A stretch of DNA of 64,000 nucleotides from Alicyclobacillus sp. (GTDB lineage Bacteria > Bacillota > Bacilli > Alicyclobacillales > Alicyclobacillaceae). Below are positions 28,812-37,202 of the stretch, piece after piece. Where the stretch lies: positions 25,560-89,559 of the forward strand of contig NZ_JAIMAV010000003.1 in the NCBI RefSeq assembly GCF_023511815.1, in the 5' to 3' direction. Each line of letters opens with the position of its first letter. The stretch's first letter is position 1. Below the pieces are notes generated by a model, which worked only from the letters and a program-made list of their open reading frames with translations, was not told the DNA's origin and searched no databases. The position numbers and the translations under genes were made by a program.

Positions 28812-28862
28812 CTTGCGCATCATTCTACTACAGAAAGACGATCCACTGAACGCGCGGATGCA
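28812..28862 (+). pseudogene. decayed duplicate of the tRNA-Gly promoter and 5' end
   Basis: CTTGCGCA (28812-28819), CTACTACAGAAAGAC (28825-28839) and GCGCGGATG (28852-28860) repeat the corresponding sequences at 27893, 27924 and 27951. The last two keep exactly the same 27-bp offset. The -10 region is lost by an 18-bp shortening and the tRNA body is missing. The rest of 28760-29093 shows no supported gene other than the open frame leading into the DUF4912 protein. Confidence 0.8.
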
Positions 28863-29093
28863 ACCGTTTCGTCCCGTTTCCTCGTCATACTCTCGCCCCG
28901 CACCCTGTACATATGAGACATCAGGTTCCCCTGTGCAATCCGACTGACAAGGGAGTGTCCACCACTGGCGGCACCGATCATCCCCCCATCGCAAGACATC
29001 CATCCAGGCCGCACGCCGATCCGGTCCACCCCGGCGCCTCCCCCGGACCGCCGCGAACGCGCGGTCTGGGGGTGGGACATCGCCGATACGCTC

Positions 29094-29621
29094 ATGGCCA
29101 TGCCGGTCGATCCCCACACCCTGCACGTCTACTGGTCGTTTCATCCGCTGAAAGCCAGGATGCTGGCCCGATATTACGACACCCCGTCCGCCTCCATGCC
29201 GCTGGTGCTGCGCCTCGAACCGGCGGAGGAGGGTGGGGCGCAGCCGATGGAAATCGAGGTGGAGCTGGCGTCGTCACAGCAGCGCGTTTACGTCCGAGAC
29301 CTCCCGGCGGGCCATGGGTGGCAGGTGCAGCTCGGCGTGCGGACGCCCGAGGGCGGCACCGTGGTTGTCCTCGAAGGCGGCCCGGTTCGAACCCCGCGAG
29401 CCTCCGCACAGGACACCCCGCCCGGGTGGCACAACCGGGCGGCCGGCAACGCCCACGCCGCTGACGCCATCCCACCGGCCGACGACCCGCCGGTCGCGCG
29501 CGAGGCCGGATGCGACGACCCGTCTCACGCCGCCGATTGGACCAAATGGTTCGACGGTTACTCCCTTCGCACGCCGCTATATCCTTTTCAACAGCACCTT
29601 CGGGAGGAGGATGGGCCATGA
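29094..29621 (+). CDS. DUF4912 domain protein of the alpha-glucan cluster
   Basis: 175 aa from the first ATG. The region MPVDPHTLHVYWSFHPLKA resembles the YVYW-containing start of DUF4912 proteins, which are often encoded beside GH57/glycosyltransferase genes. A beta-rich core is followed by a low-complexity Pro/Ala tail. The start is doubtful. The reading frame is open and protein-like upstream (WGWDIADTL just before the ATG) back to about 28920, but it has no ATG, GTG or TTG. A non-standard start or a small upstream lesion is possible. The end overlaps the next gene in ATGA. Confidence 0.7.
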   Translation: MAMPVDPHTLHVYWSFHPLKARMLARYYDTPSASMPLVLRLEPAEEGGAQPMEIEVELASSQQRVYVRDLPAGHGWQVQLGVRTPEGGTVVVLEGGPVRTPRASAQDTPPGWHNRAAGNAHAADAIPPADDPPVAREAGCDDPSHAADWTKWFDGYSLRTPLYPFQQHLREEDGP

Positions 29622-32491
29622 CCCCTCGGCGGACGGACCCGTCCCAGCTCGGCCAGGGCGCCATGGCAGCGGGTCACCTGTGCGTCGTGCTGCACGCGCA
29701 CCTCCCGTTCGTGCGCCACCCGCGTCAGGCTTCTGCCCTCGAGGAGCGGTGGCTCTTCGAAGCGCTGCTGGAATCGTACCTGCCCCTGACCGACCGCATG
29801 CTTGGCTGGACCCGCGACGGGCTTCCCTGGCATCTCACGCTCTCCGTCTCCCCGGCGCTCGCCGCCATGTTGGCCGACCCACTCCTGCAAAGCCGTTTCC
29901 GCGCCCATTTGGACCGGCTGATCCGGCTGGCGGCGGACGAACGGTCGCGGCTCATGGGCGATCCCAACTTTGGCCATCTCCCCGGCTATTACCTGCAACA
30001 GTTCCTCCACTGGCGCGAAGCGTACGACACCTGGGGGTGGCGGCTGCTCGACGTGTGGCGAGCGTTGGCCGATCAGGGACATCTCGAACTCATCCCGACG
30101 GCGGCCACCCACGCGTTTTTGCCCCTTCTTTGCACGGAGACGTCGGTCCGCGCGCAGGTGGTCACCGCCACGGAGCACCACACGCGGGTGTTCGGCCGCC
30201 CGCCCGAAGGTTTCTGGCTCCCCGAGTGCGGATTTCGCCCCGGCCTCGACGAGGTGCTCCGCGGAGCCGGCATCCGCTACACCTTTGTCGAGACCCACGG
30301 CCTCACCACCGCTCGCCCGCTGCCGGTCCACGGGCCGTACGCGCCCGTGCGGACGCCGGCCGGACTCGCGGTGTTCGCCCGGGATCCGGAATGCGGACGC
30401 CAGGTGTGGAGCGCCACGGAGGGCTATCCGGGCGACCCGGTGTACCGGGAGTTCTACCGGGACATCGGGTACGAACGCCCGTGGGAGATGGTCGCACCCG
30501 CCTTGCCCGAGGGGGTGCGGGTGGACACCGGGTTGAAGTACTGGCGCGTCACGGGCCCGGGACCGGACAAGGCCCCATATCACCCAGAGCGGGCGAGGTC
30601 CCGCGCGGCGGAGCACGCCCGCCACTTTCTCGACGCGCGAGTGGAACACGCCCGGCGGCTTTGGGACCTGGGCCACCCCTCCCCCGTGTTCACGGCGGTG
30701 TACGACGCGGAGCTGTTCGGCCACTGGTGGTACGAGGGCCCCGCCTTCCTCGACGCGCTGATAAGGCTAGCCTCAGGCGGATTGAAAGGGCTCAACCTCA
30801 CGACTCCGGGCCGCCTGCTGGCGGACGCTCGCGGTCTCGAGGTGTGCACGCTCGAGGCGACCAGCTGGGGGCGGGGGGGATACGCGGACGTCTGGTTGAA
30901 TCCGTCCAACGATTGGATGTATCCGCATCTGCATCGGATGGAGCGGGCCATGGAGCGTCTGGCCCAACGTCATTCGGACGATGCGCCGCCCCTGATCCGG
31001 CGGGCCGTGCGCCAGGCCGCGCGAGAGCTGATGCTGGCGCAGGGCAGCGACTGGGCCTTCATCCTCGATCACGGCACTGCAACGGACTACGCCCTGCGCC
31101 GCGTGCGCCAGCACATCGACCGTTTCTGGTGCCTCGCCCGCATGGTTGAGGAGGACCGCCCCGATCCCCGCGAGCTGGAACGCGTCGAGGTGGAGGACAA
31201 CCTGTTCCAGGACCTTCGCCCCGCCGTCTATCGCCCCGCCGTTGCGCCCCGCCCGCCGGTTTCCAGCCGGGAGACGCACGGATCTCAGGGAACGGTCTCC
31301 GGCGGGCGAGCCGTGTTGATGCTGGCGTGGGAGTACCCGCCGCTGGTCGTGGGCGGTCTGGCGCGCCACGTGGCCCATCTGGCGGAGGCTCTGGTGGAAA
31401 CCGGATGGCGCGTGCACGTGGTCGTGCGCGGAGAGGGAGACGGCCAAACGCACGAGCGGGTCCGCGGGGTGTCGGTGCACCGGGTCCACGTGCGGCCACA
31501 GCCGGAAACCGGATTTCTCGACTGGGTCGCACAGCTCAACGTCGCCCTGTTCGATCTCGCCCGAGAGGTGCTGGCCGCCGAACCTTCGGTGGCGCTGGTG
31601 CACGCGCACGACTGGTTGGTACATCCGGCCGCAGCCGCCCTCTCCGACGCCTTCGCGCTGCCCTTGGTGTGCACCGTCCACGCCACCGAGCATGGCCGCA
31701 ACGGGGGCATCCACACCCGCATCCAGGCTCGCATTCACGAGGAGGAGCGCCGTCTCGTCCGGCGGGCGAGCCATGTGATTGTCTGCAGCCGGGCCATGCG
31801 TGAGGAGGTGGCGCGTCTGTTTGACCGCTCCCGGGACGAGATCACCGTGATCCCCAACGGGGTGCTCCGCCCCGCCGACCGGTCCTGGGCGCCTCCGGCC
31901 CCCGCGGGCCCCCCCACGGTGGTCTTCGTCGGGCGGCTGGTGTACGAGAAGGGCGTTCACGTCCTGCTGGACGCCATGGTCCGCGTCCTTGAGGCGTGCC
32001 CCGCGGCCCGATTGGTCGTCATCGGCCGCGGGCCGCTGGAGGACACGCTTCAAGATCACGCCCGCGGCCTCGGCCTCGCGGACGCGGTCCGGTTTCTCGG
32101 CTTTATCCCGGACGCGAGGCGGGACGCGTGGTTGCGCCGGGCGAGCGTGTGCGTCGTCCCCAGCCTGTACGAACCGTTTGGCATCGCCGCCCTGGAGGCG
32201 ATGGCGCAGGGGACGCCGGTGGTGGTGTCGAATGCCGGCGGCCTGCGCGAGGTGGTGGACGACGGCGTCGACGGTCTCGTCGCCCCGGTGGGCGATGCGG
32301 ACGCCCTCGCCCAGCGGATCCTCCGTGTGCTGGAAGATCCCGTCCGGGCGCGGTCGTTGGCCGAACGGGCGCGCCGCCGTGTGCAGCGGGAGTTTTCTTG
32401 GGGGGTCATCGCCGAGCGGACCGCAAAAGTTTACGAACACGTGCTCGATCCAACGGTTCAGACGCATCCAGAGGAGGCATGGACAGAATGA
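29618..32491 (+). CDS. GH57 (DUF1957-type) branching enzyme fused to GT4 glycosyltransferase
   Basis: 957-aa fusion. Residues about 20-540 are a GH57 1,4-alpha-glucan branching enzyme-like domain: HAHLPFV at 26-32, nucleophile E203 in WLPECGF, acid D363 in VYDAELFGHWWYEG, and SNDWMYPHLHR. After a short linker, residues about 565-940 are a GT4 glycosyltransferase with glycogen-synthase features: WEYPPLVVGGLARH, VHAHDWLVHP, FVGRLVYEKGVHVLLDAM, and EPFGIAALE (E852/E860). Elongation and branching of an alpha-glucan are therefore in one polypeptide. ATG 29618 follows GGGAGGAGG. Confidence 0.9.
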   Translation: MTPRRTDPSQLGQGAMAAGHLCVVLHAHLPFVRHPRQASALEERWLFEALLESYLPLTDRMLGWTRDGLPWHLTLSVSPALAAMLADPLLQSRFRAHLDRLIRLAADERSRLMGDPNFGHLPGYYLQQFLHWREAYDTWGWRLLDVWRALADQGHLELIPTAATHAFLPLLCTETSVRAQVVTATEHHTRVFGRPPEGFWLPECGFRPGLDEVLRGAGIRYTFVETHGLTTARPLPVHGPYAPVRTPAGLAVFARDPECGRQVWSATEGYPGDPVYREFYRDIGYERPWEMVAPALPEGVRVDTGLKYWRVTGPGPDKAPYHPERARSRAAEHARHFLDARVEHARRLWDLGHPSPVFTAVYDAELFGHWWYEGPAFLDALIRLASGGLKGLNLTTPGRLLADARGLEVCTLEATSWGRGGYADVWLNPSNDWMYPHLHRMERAMERLAQRHSDDAPPLIRRAVRQAARELMLAQGSDWAFILDHGTATDYALRRVRQHIDRFWCLARMVEEDRPDPRELERVEVEDNLFQDLRPAVYRPAVAPRPPVSSRETHGSQGTVSGGRAVLMLAWEYPPLVVGGLARHVAHLAEALVETGWRVHVVVRGEGDGQTHERVRGVSVHRVHVRPQPETGFLDWVAQLNVALFDLAREVLAAEPSVALVHAHDWLVHPAAAALSDAFALPLVCTVHATEHGRNGGIHTRIQARIHEEERRLVRRASHVIVCSRAMREEVARLFDRSRDEITVIPNGVLRPADRSWAPPAPAGPPTVVFVGRLVYEKGVHVLLDAMVRVLEACPAARLVVIGRGPLEDTLQDHARGLGLADAVRFLGFIPDARRDAWLRRASVCVVPSLYEPFGIAALEAMAQGTPVVVSNAGGLREVVDDGVDGLVAPVGDADALAQRILRVLEDPVRARSLAERARRRVQREFSWGVIAERTAKVYEHVLDPTVQTHPEEAWTE

Positions 32492-33267
32492 GAGCTGTCA
32501 TCATGGCGGGCGGGCGTGGTTCTCGTTTGATGCCCCTGACGCGCACGGTTCCAAAGCCGATGGTGCCGCTTTTGGACCGGCCGGTCATGGAGTACATCGT
32601 GGAGCTGTTGGCGCGGCACGGATTTCACGAGATCGATGTGACGCTGGGCTATTTGCCGGATGCCATTCGGCGCCATTTCGGCGATGGCCGCCAGTTTGGC
32701 GTGCGGATGACGTATCACGTCGAGTCCATCCCGCTCGGAACGGCGGGTGGTGTGAAGCGCGCCGCGTCCGGGTTCGCCGACGCCTTTCTCGTCATGAGCG
32801 CAGACGCTTTGACCGACATGGACCTCGGGCAGGCCATGGCGGCCCACCGCGCGTCCGGCGCCTGGGCCACCCTGGTGCTCGCGACGGTCCCCTGCCCGCT
32901 CGGCTACGGGGTGGTCGATCTCTCCGTCGACGGGTTCGTCGAGGCCTTTGTGGAAAAACCCTCCACCTGGACGGAGGGACGTCTGTACACGGTCAACACC
33001 GGCGTGTACATCCTCGAGCCGAGCATTCTGGCCTTCATCCCGGACGGTGAACCGTACGACTTCGGGCGGCAGCTGTTTCCCCGGTTGCTCGAGGCGGGCA
33101 TCCCCCTGTACGGGCATGTCGCCGGCGGGTACTGGTCCGATATCGGCACCCTGCAACAGTATTATCAGAGCCAGCTCGACATGCTCCACGGGCGTGTCCA
33201 GGTCCGCTTGCCAAAGGAGGTGCGCTCCCTGTTGACCCCAAACGGCGAGCGCCAAACCGCGGGGTGA
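32488..33267 (+). CDS. sugar-1-phosphate nucleotidyltransferase
   Basis: 259-aa NTP_transferase domain protein that would make an NDP-sugar. The signature MAGGRGSRLMPLTRTVPKPMV is at 6-26 (given in part), followed by LGTAGGVKRA, MSADALTDMD, FVEKP and YWSDIGTLQQYYQSQ. No C-terminal left-handed beta-helix, unlike GlgC. ATG 32488 overlaps the fusion gene's stop (ATGA) with GAGGAGG ten bases upstream. It is probably the donor-sugar supplier (ADP-, UDP- or GDP-sugar) for the GT4 domain. Confidence 0.9.
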   Translation: MRAVIMAGGRGSRLMPLTRTVPKPMVPLLDRPVMEYIVELLARHGFHEIDVTLGYLPDAIRRHFGDGRQFGVRMTYHVESIPLGTAGGVKRAASGFADAFLVMSADALTDMDLGQAMAAHRASGAWATLVLATVPCPLGYGVVDLSVDGFVEAFVEKPSTWTEGRLYTVNTGVYILEPSILAFIPDGEPYDFGRQLFPRLLEAGIPLYGHVAGGYWSDIGTLQQYYQSQLDMLHGRVQVRLPKEVRSLLTPNGERQTAG

Positions 33268-33352
33268 CCTGTGGTCGCCCTGGGCGACTGCCCGCGAACA
33301 GACACACCCCTCCCGCCCCGTCAGTACACTGTGGGCAAAGGGAGGGGTTTCT

Positions 33353-34402
33353 ATGTGCCGAGCAGCCCACCGAGTGCTCGACTCGATGCGGTTGCCAAAC
33401 GGACTGTACATCGCCAGCCCTGCGGAGGAGTACCGCTACGTGTGGATCCGGGATGTGTGCTACACCGCGCTGGCGTATCTGGACGACGATGGACACCGGT
33501 TCGACGAAACCTGCCACCGGCTGCTCGACATCTTTCACCGCCACCGTTGGAAATTGGACCACCACGCGGTGCACCGCCCCAACGCGGTGTTCGAATACCT
33601 TCATCCGCGGTATGACGCGACGACGCTCGACGAAATCCACGAACCCTGGGGCAACGCCCAGAACGACGCCATCGGCGCCCTGCTGTATCTCCTCGGGCTG
33701 GGTCTGTCCCGGGGGCGTCCCGTGCTGCGGAACGACGAGGACCGGGCCGTTGTGCGACAGCTCGTCCGCTACCTGGGCACGCTGACGTATTGGCAGGACG
33801 CCGACAACGGGATGTGGGAGGAGAACCGCGAGATTCACGCCAGCAGCATCGGCGCGTGCGCGGCCGGTCTGCTCGCCCTGCGCAAGCATGTGGACGTGCC
33901 GTGGGAGATCATCCAGGCCGGACTGGCGGAACTGCATCGGCTGCTGCCACGCGAAAGTCCGTCCAAACCGTGTGATCTCGCCCAGCTGAGCTTGGTGTAC
34001 CCGTATCGGCTGCTCCCGCGCGATCTCGCGCGCCATGTCGTCGAGGAGGTGGAGCGGACGCTGCTCCGGGAACGGGGCGTCATTCGGTACCTCGGGGATC
34101 GGTATTACCGTCATCGGGATCGGGAGGCGGAGTGGTGTCTCGGGCTGCCCTGGCTCGGCCTGTGCTGGGACACCCTCGGTGAGCGGGATCGGGCGCTGTC
34201 GTACCTGCGGTGGACCGAGTGGGTGATGGTCGCACCCGGTGTGCTCCCGGAGCTGTACTACGGCGGCACCGACCGGCCGAATCCCCACACGCCCCTGGCC
34301 TGGGCGGTGTCCCTGTACGTCCAATTGGCCCGCGCCATGACCCGGTCGCCATCCTCGTCCGCCGGTGATGACCCCGTATGGGACACCGCGAAGACCGGAT
34401 GA
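33353..34402 (+). CDS. GH15-like (glucoamylase/phosphorylase-kinase-alpha type) protein
   Basis: 349-aa (alpha/alpha)6-type protein. YVWIRDVCYTALAYL, EPWGNAQNDAIGALLY and MWEENREIHASSIGACAAGL (each in part) recall the GH15 core. It is shorter than secreted glucoamylases (over 600 aa), with no signal peptide and no starch-binding domain, so it is cytosolic. It may trim or debranch the glucan made by the neighbouring genes. ATG 33353 is preceded by AAAGGGAGGGG. Confidence 0.82.
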   Translation: MCRAAHRVLDSMRLPNGLYIASPAEEYRYVWIRDVCYTALAYLDDDGHRFDETCHRLLDIFHRHRWKLDHHAVHRPNAVFEYLHPRYDATTLDEIHEPWGNAQNDAIGALLYLLGLGLSRGRPVLRNDEDRAVVRQLVRYLGTLTYWQDADNGMWEENREIHASSIGACAAGLLALRKHVDVPWEIIQAGLAELHRLLPRESPSKPCDLAQLSLVYPYRLLPRDLARHVVEEVERTLLRERGVIRYLGDRYYRHRDREAEWCLGLPWLGLCWDTLGERDRALSYLRWTEWVMVAPGVLPELYYGGTDRPNPHTPLAWAVSLYVQLARAMTRSPSSSAGDDPVWDTAKTG

Positions 34403-34429
34403 CATCGGGTGTGCGTCCGATGACACAGG

Positions 34430-34451
34430 CGGGACGCCGTGAGGCGTCCCG
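34430..34451. terminator. hairpin between the GH15 gene and the 79-aa gene
   Basis: Stem CGGGACGCC/GGCGTCCCG with a four-base loop GTGA, between convergent genes and 28 bp after the GH15 stop. No strong U tract. Confidence 0.55.
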
Positions 34452-34454
34452 TGT

Positions 34455-34694
34455 TCATCCGCCGCTTCGGTGCAATGGATAGGAGAACGGCCCCAGCACC
34501 TCCGCCGTGCGCCGGCTGATGGGGACGATCTCGTGAATGGTGTCCCGGCTGTAGCCTGGCCGAAACCGGCCGCGGCCGCGGGTGATCTCCAGCGTGATCA
34601 TGTACGGCCCGCTCTTGACGACCTTGCCTGCGGCGAAGCGATCCCCCAGATGCAGCAGGACATACCGCCCGACGTGCGATTGGTACCGTACCAC
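34455..34694 (-). CDS. small basic protein, probable spore/coat-associated
   Basis: 79-aa protein of unknown function. Beta-rich layout (HVGRYVLLHLGDRFAAGKVV, then GPYMITLEI, then PGYSRDTIHEIVPISRR) resembles small DUF2642-like spore coat proteins, but only loosely. GTG 34694 follows GGGG ten bases upstream. A CATACACT motif about 50 bp upstream (34750-34743) is a perfect sigma-E/sigma-K -10 box, supporting expression during sporulation. Function is inferred only. Confidence 0.65.
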   Translation of the reverse strand: MVRYQSHVGRYVLLHLGDRFAAGKVVKSGPYMITLEITRGRGRFRPGYSRDTIHEIVPISRRTAEVLGPFSYPLHRSGG

Positions 34695-34742
34695 TCACCT
34701 GCACCCCTTACGAATTTCTTGGAGAGTTCTTCATCCGCTTGG

Positions 34743-34750
34743 AGTGTATG
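34743..34750 (-). promoter_or_regulatory. candidate sporulation (sigma-E/sigma-K) -10 element
   Basis: CATACACT on the minus strand, a perfect match to CATACAMT. GCAC lies about 17 bp upstream, which fits the loose sigma-K -35; a sigma-E -35 is not evident. Confidence 0.5.
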
Positions 34751-34884
34751 TGGGCGGACAGCGCCCCGTGCCGGGCGAATGCACTCTTGCCCAATATTCG
34801 GCAAATCAAACACGCCTTCGGATGTCCGCGGGATCCGCACCCCCAGCGGGCTTCCTCTCGCCCTCGCGAATCGAGCGGCCCCCC

Positions 34885-35709
34885 TCACAGCTGCACCGTT
34901 CGGTAGCTTCCGAGCACACGAACCTCGTGGCCGAGCGTCTCCATCACCGAGATCGCCTTCTCGACCGGCGGCTCGTGCCATCCCCCGTCGACGTCCATCA
35001 AAAACTGATAGGTGCCGAGCCGACGCCGGGTCGGCCGCGATTCAATCCAGGTGAGGTTCAGCCGAAAGGCCGCCAACACGTTGAGCAGGCTCGCCAGAAC
35101 GCCGTAGTGTTCCTCCGCCGGGGTGATGAGCAGCATCGTCTTGTCGGCATCCTGCGGCGAGACCTGGCCGCGTCTCAGCACGCCGAACCGCGTGTGGTTC
35201 GGTTGATGATCCTGAATCCCCCGGTCCAGAATCTCGAGGCCAAACGTGCGGGCGGACAGGGCCGGTGCAATCACCCCGACGCCCTTGGTCCCTTGTTTCG
35301 CCAGAGCGGCCGCCGCCGCCGCCGTGCTGTCGAACGTCTTGACCTCCACGCCGAGGCCGCGCAGATAGCGGCGGCACTGCGCGATGGCCTGCGGATGCGA
35401 CCACACCTCCTGCAGGTGCTCCTTCGAAGTGCCCGGCAGGGCCATGAGATTCTGTTCCACCGGCAACACCATCCCGCCCTCGATGAACAGGTCCGGGTTT
35501 TCCAGCAGCCCGTCGAGTGTGAGGACGACCGACCCCTCGATGGAGTTCTCAATCGGCACCACGCCTCGGTCGACGCGGCCCTCCTGCACCGCGTCCATCA
35601 CCGCGAGGATGGACGGAAACGGCTCCAGCTGCACCGGGCGGTCGTGAAAATACCGCGTCGCCGCCTCCTCCGTGAAGGTCCCGCGCGGACCCAGATACCC
35701 AACTTTCAT
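34885..35709 (-). CDS. pheA: prephenate dehydratase with ACT domain
   Basis: 274-aa cytosolic enzyme converting prephenate to phenylpyruvate. Catalytic domain: GYLGPRGTFTEEAA at 4-17, PIENSIEGSV, and the TRF motif in NHTRFGVL. The C-terminal ACT domain (residues about 190-265) has LLNVLAAFRLNLTWIESRP, the Phe-binding ESRP motif, so feedback inhibition by phenylalanine is expected. ATG 35709 follows GGGAGG nine bases upstream. Confidence 0.96.
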   Translation of the reverse strand: MKVGYLGPRGTFTEEAATRYFHDRPVQLEPFPSILAVMDAVQEGRVDRGVVPIENSIEGSVVLTLDGLLENPDLFIEGGMVLPVEQNLMALPGTSKEHLQEVWSHPQAIAQCRRYLRGLGVEVKTFDSTAAAAAALAKQGTKGVGVIAPALSARTFGLEILDRGIQDHQPNHTRFGVLRRGQVSPQDADKTMLLITPAEEHYGVLASLLNVLAAFRLNLTWIESRPTRRRLGTYQFLMDVDGGWHEPPVEKAISVMETLGHEVRVLGSYRTVQL

Positions 35710-35836
35710 CCGTTCCAACCTCCCAGCCCAAGACAGCCCATTTTCCCTGAGGATCGGCACTCGCCCGGCCGATTTCCCCACACCGCGCATGTGATGATCC
35801 CGTAGTCACCCAATGTATGCAAGGAGGGACCCCGAT

Positions 35837-35962
35837 ATGGTCGATGGCGTGTTCGGCGGATACACCCGGTGGGCCGTCGTGTTCCTGATCATCTTCGTGC
35901 TGTTCATCCTGCTCGTCCCGTATGGCGTGGCCGCCGCGGGGGCGCCGGCGGCGGTGTATTGA
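35837..35962 (+). CDS. YjcZ-family sporulation peptide
   Basis: 41-aa hydrophobic peptide (begins MVDGVFGGYTRWAVVFLIIF, then a Gly/Ala/Pro tail). A Gly-rich N-terminus plus a single FxxFxLFILL-type membrane helix is the YjcZ/YoqM sporulation peptide pattern. AAGGAGG lies nine bases before ATG 35837. Too short for many gene finders. It is followed by a strong hairpin. Confidence 0.8.
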   Translation: MVDGVFGGYTRWAVVFLIIFVLFILLVPYGVAAAGAPAAVY

Positions 35963-35978
35963 AGCCGGAGTGAACACC

Positions 35979-36007
35979 GGGCGGAGGCGCGCCTCCGCCC
36001 TATTTCT
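35979..36007. terminator. bidirectional terminator between yjcZ-like gene and cytochrome c gene
   Basis: Stem GGGCGGAGG/CCTCCGCCC with a CGCG loop (35979-36000), followed on the plus strand by TATTTCTT. It overlaps the last base of the cytochrome c stop codon on the other strand. Confidence 0.75.
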
Positions 36008-36362
36008 TGGTCGCCAGCCAAGACGCGAGCAGCTGAATCTGAGCCGGGGTGAGGATGCCCTGACCGTCGGGCCCGTAGGCGGGCATCGGGCCGCCCCCGT
36101 CGGCAATTCGGCGGACCAACTCGGCCTCGGTCAACCGGTCTCCCACCTTTGCCAAGCTGGGTCCGACGCCCCCCTCGAGGTTGTCTCCGTGGCAGCTGTT
36201 GCACCCGTTCAGGTAGAGTTGGACCGCTTCCCGGTAGGGGCCGGTCCGATCCGCTTCGGTGATGCCGGATGGACGGTTGAATCCACACCCGACGGCTCCG
36301 ACCGACACCCCGAGGACCGCCAAACTGGCCGCCACGCATCGCCTGTACCGCACCTGGTTCAC
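36000..36362 (-). CDS. lipoprotein cytochrome c (CccB/c-551 type)
   Basis: 120-aa small cytochrome c anchored by a lipid. The signal peptide ends in lipobox VGAVGC (Cys26). Heme-c site CNSCH is at 54-58 and the axial Met is in GGPMPAY (M93). It is the likely electron acceptor from the QcrABC complex, passing electrons to an oxidase. GTG 36362 lies 15 bp after cheR; a downstream GTG (36354) is an alternative. Confidence 0.88.
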   Translation of the reverse strand: MNQVRYRRCVAASLAVLGVSVGAVGCGFNRPSGITEADRTGPYREAVQLYLNGCNSCHGDNLEGGVGPSLAKVGDRLTEAELVRRIADGGGPMPAYGPDGQGILTPAQIQLLASWLATKK

Positions 36363-36377
36363 CTCGCCCCCGTTCCA

Positions 36378-37139
36378 TCACCGCGCCTTTCGATAGAGAA
36401 AAGGACCCGCGTTGCCAAGGCCGTACTGGGACGCACCCATGAACTGCTCCGTGCTGCCCACAAACAGAACGCCCCCCGGGGAAAGGGATTCGGAGAATCC
36501 CCGAATCACCCGCCGTTTGGCCTCTTCGGTGAAATAGATGAGCACGTTGCGGCATATGATCAGATCCATCGACGGCGGGTACGGATCGGCCAACAGGTTG
36601 TGCGCCTCGAACCGGATGTGCCGTCGCAGCCGCGGTGTGACCACGAACGCGTCACCGTCCCGCACAAAATACCGTTCCAACCATTCCTGTGTCAACCCGC
36701 GGACCTGGTGTTCCGAGTACCGCCCCCGTTGCGCGTGGGAGAGGATGGTCCGATCGATGTCCGTCGCCCAGATCTCGTACCGCACATCTCCCCGTTCCTC
36801 CAGCAGCAGGGCGAGTGTGTACGGTTCCTCACCGCTGGCGCAGGCCGCGCTCCAGGCCCTCAACGGCCGGCCGGCCGGCACGGGCAGCACCCGCATCAGG
36901 TCCTGCCAACGCTCGGGGTTGCGCAAAAACTCGGAGACATTGATGGTCATTCTGTCGAGCAGTTCCCGGAGCAAATCCGAATCCCGCGTGAGCGCGGCCA
37001 TGTAGGCGTCAAAGGTTTGATAGCCGCGCTTCTCGCGCAGCGCCGTCAGGCGCCGCTCCATCTGCGGGCGTTTGTACAGGGTCAGATCGATGCCCGTCAG
37101 CCGCTCCAACTGTCGGGCGAACTGCAGGAACTCGTCCAT
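36378..37139 (-). CDS. cheR: chemotaxis protein methyltransferase CheR
   Basis: 253-aa SAM-dependent enzyme methylating glutamates of chemoreceptors. N-terminal helical CheR_N domain (about 1-55), then TINVSEFLRNPERW, the SAM loop SAACASGEEPYTLALLL and NVLIYF. Length and motifs are normal. In Bacillus cheR also lies between ndk and aroF. It implies a motile organism, consistent with the motI-like gene. Confidence 0.95.
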   Translation of the reverse strand: MDEFLQFARQLERLTGIDLTLYKRPQMERRLTALREKRGYQTFDAYMAALTRDSDLLRELLDRMTINVSEFLRNPERWQDLMRVLPVPAGRPLRAWSAACASGEEPYTLALLLEERGDVRYEIWATDIDRTILSHAQRGRYSEHQVRGLTQEWLERYFVRDGDAFVVTPRLRRHIRFEAHNLLADPYPPSMDLIICRNVLIYFTEEAKRRVIRGFSESLSPGGVLFVGSTEQFMGASQYGLGNAGPFLYRKAR

Positions 37140-37202
37140 GGTGCCTCCTGTTGTGTCCGCCGGAATGTCTCATCGTGACCCGTTCGCGGCGAGGTGATGC
37201 CG

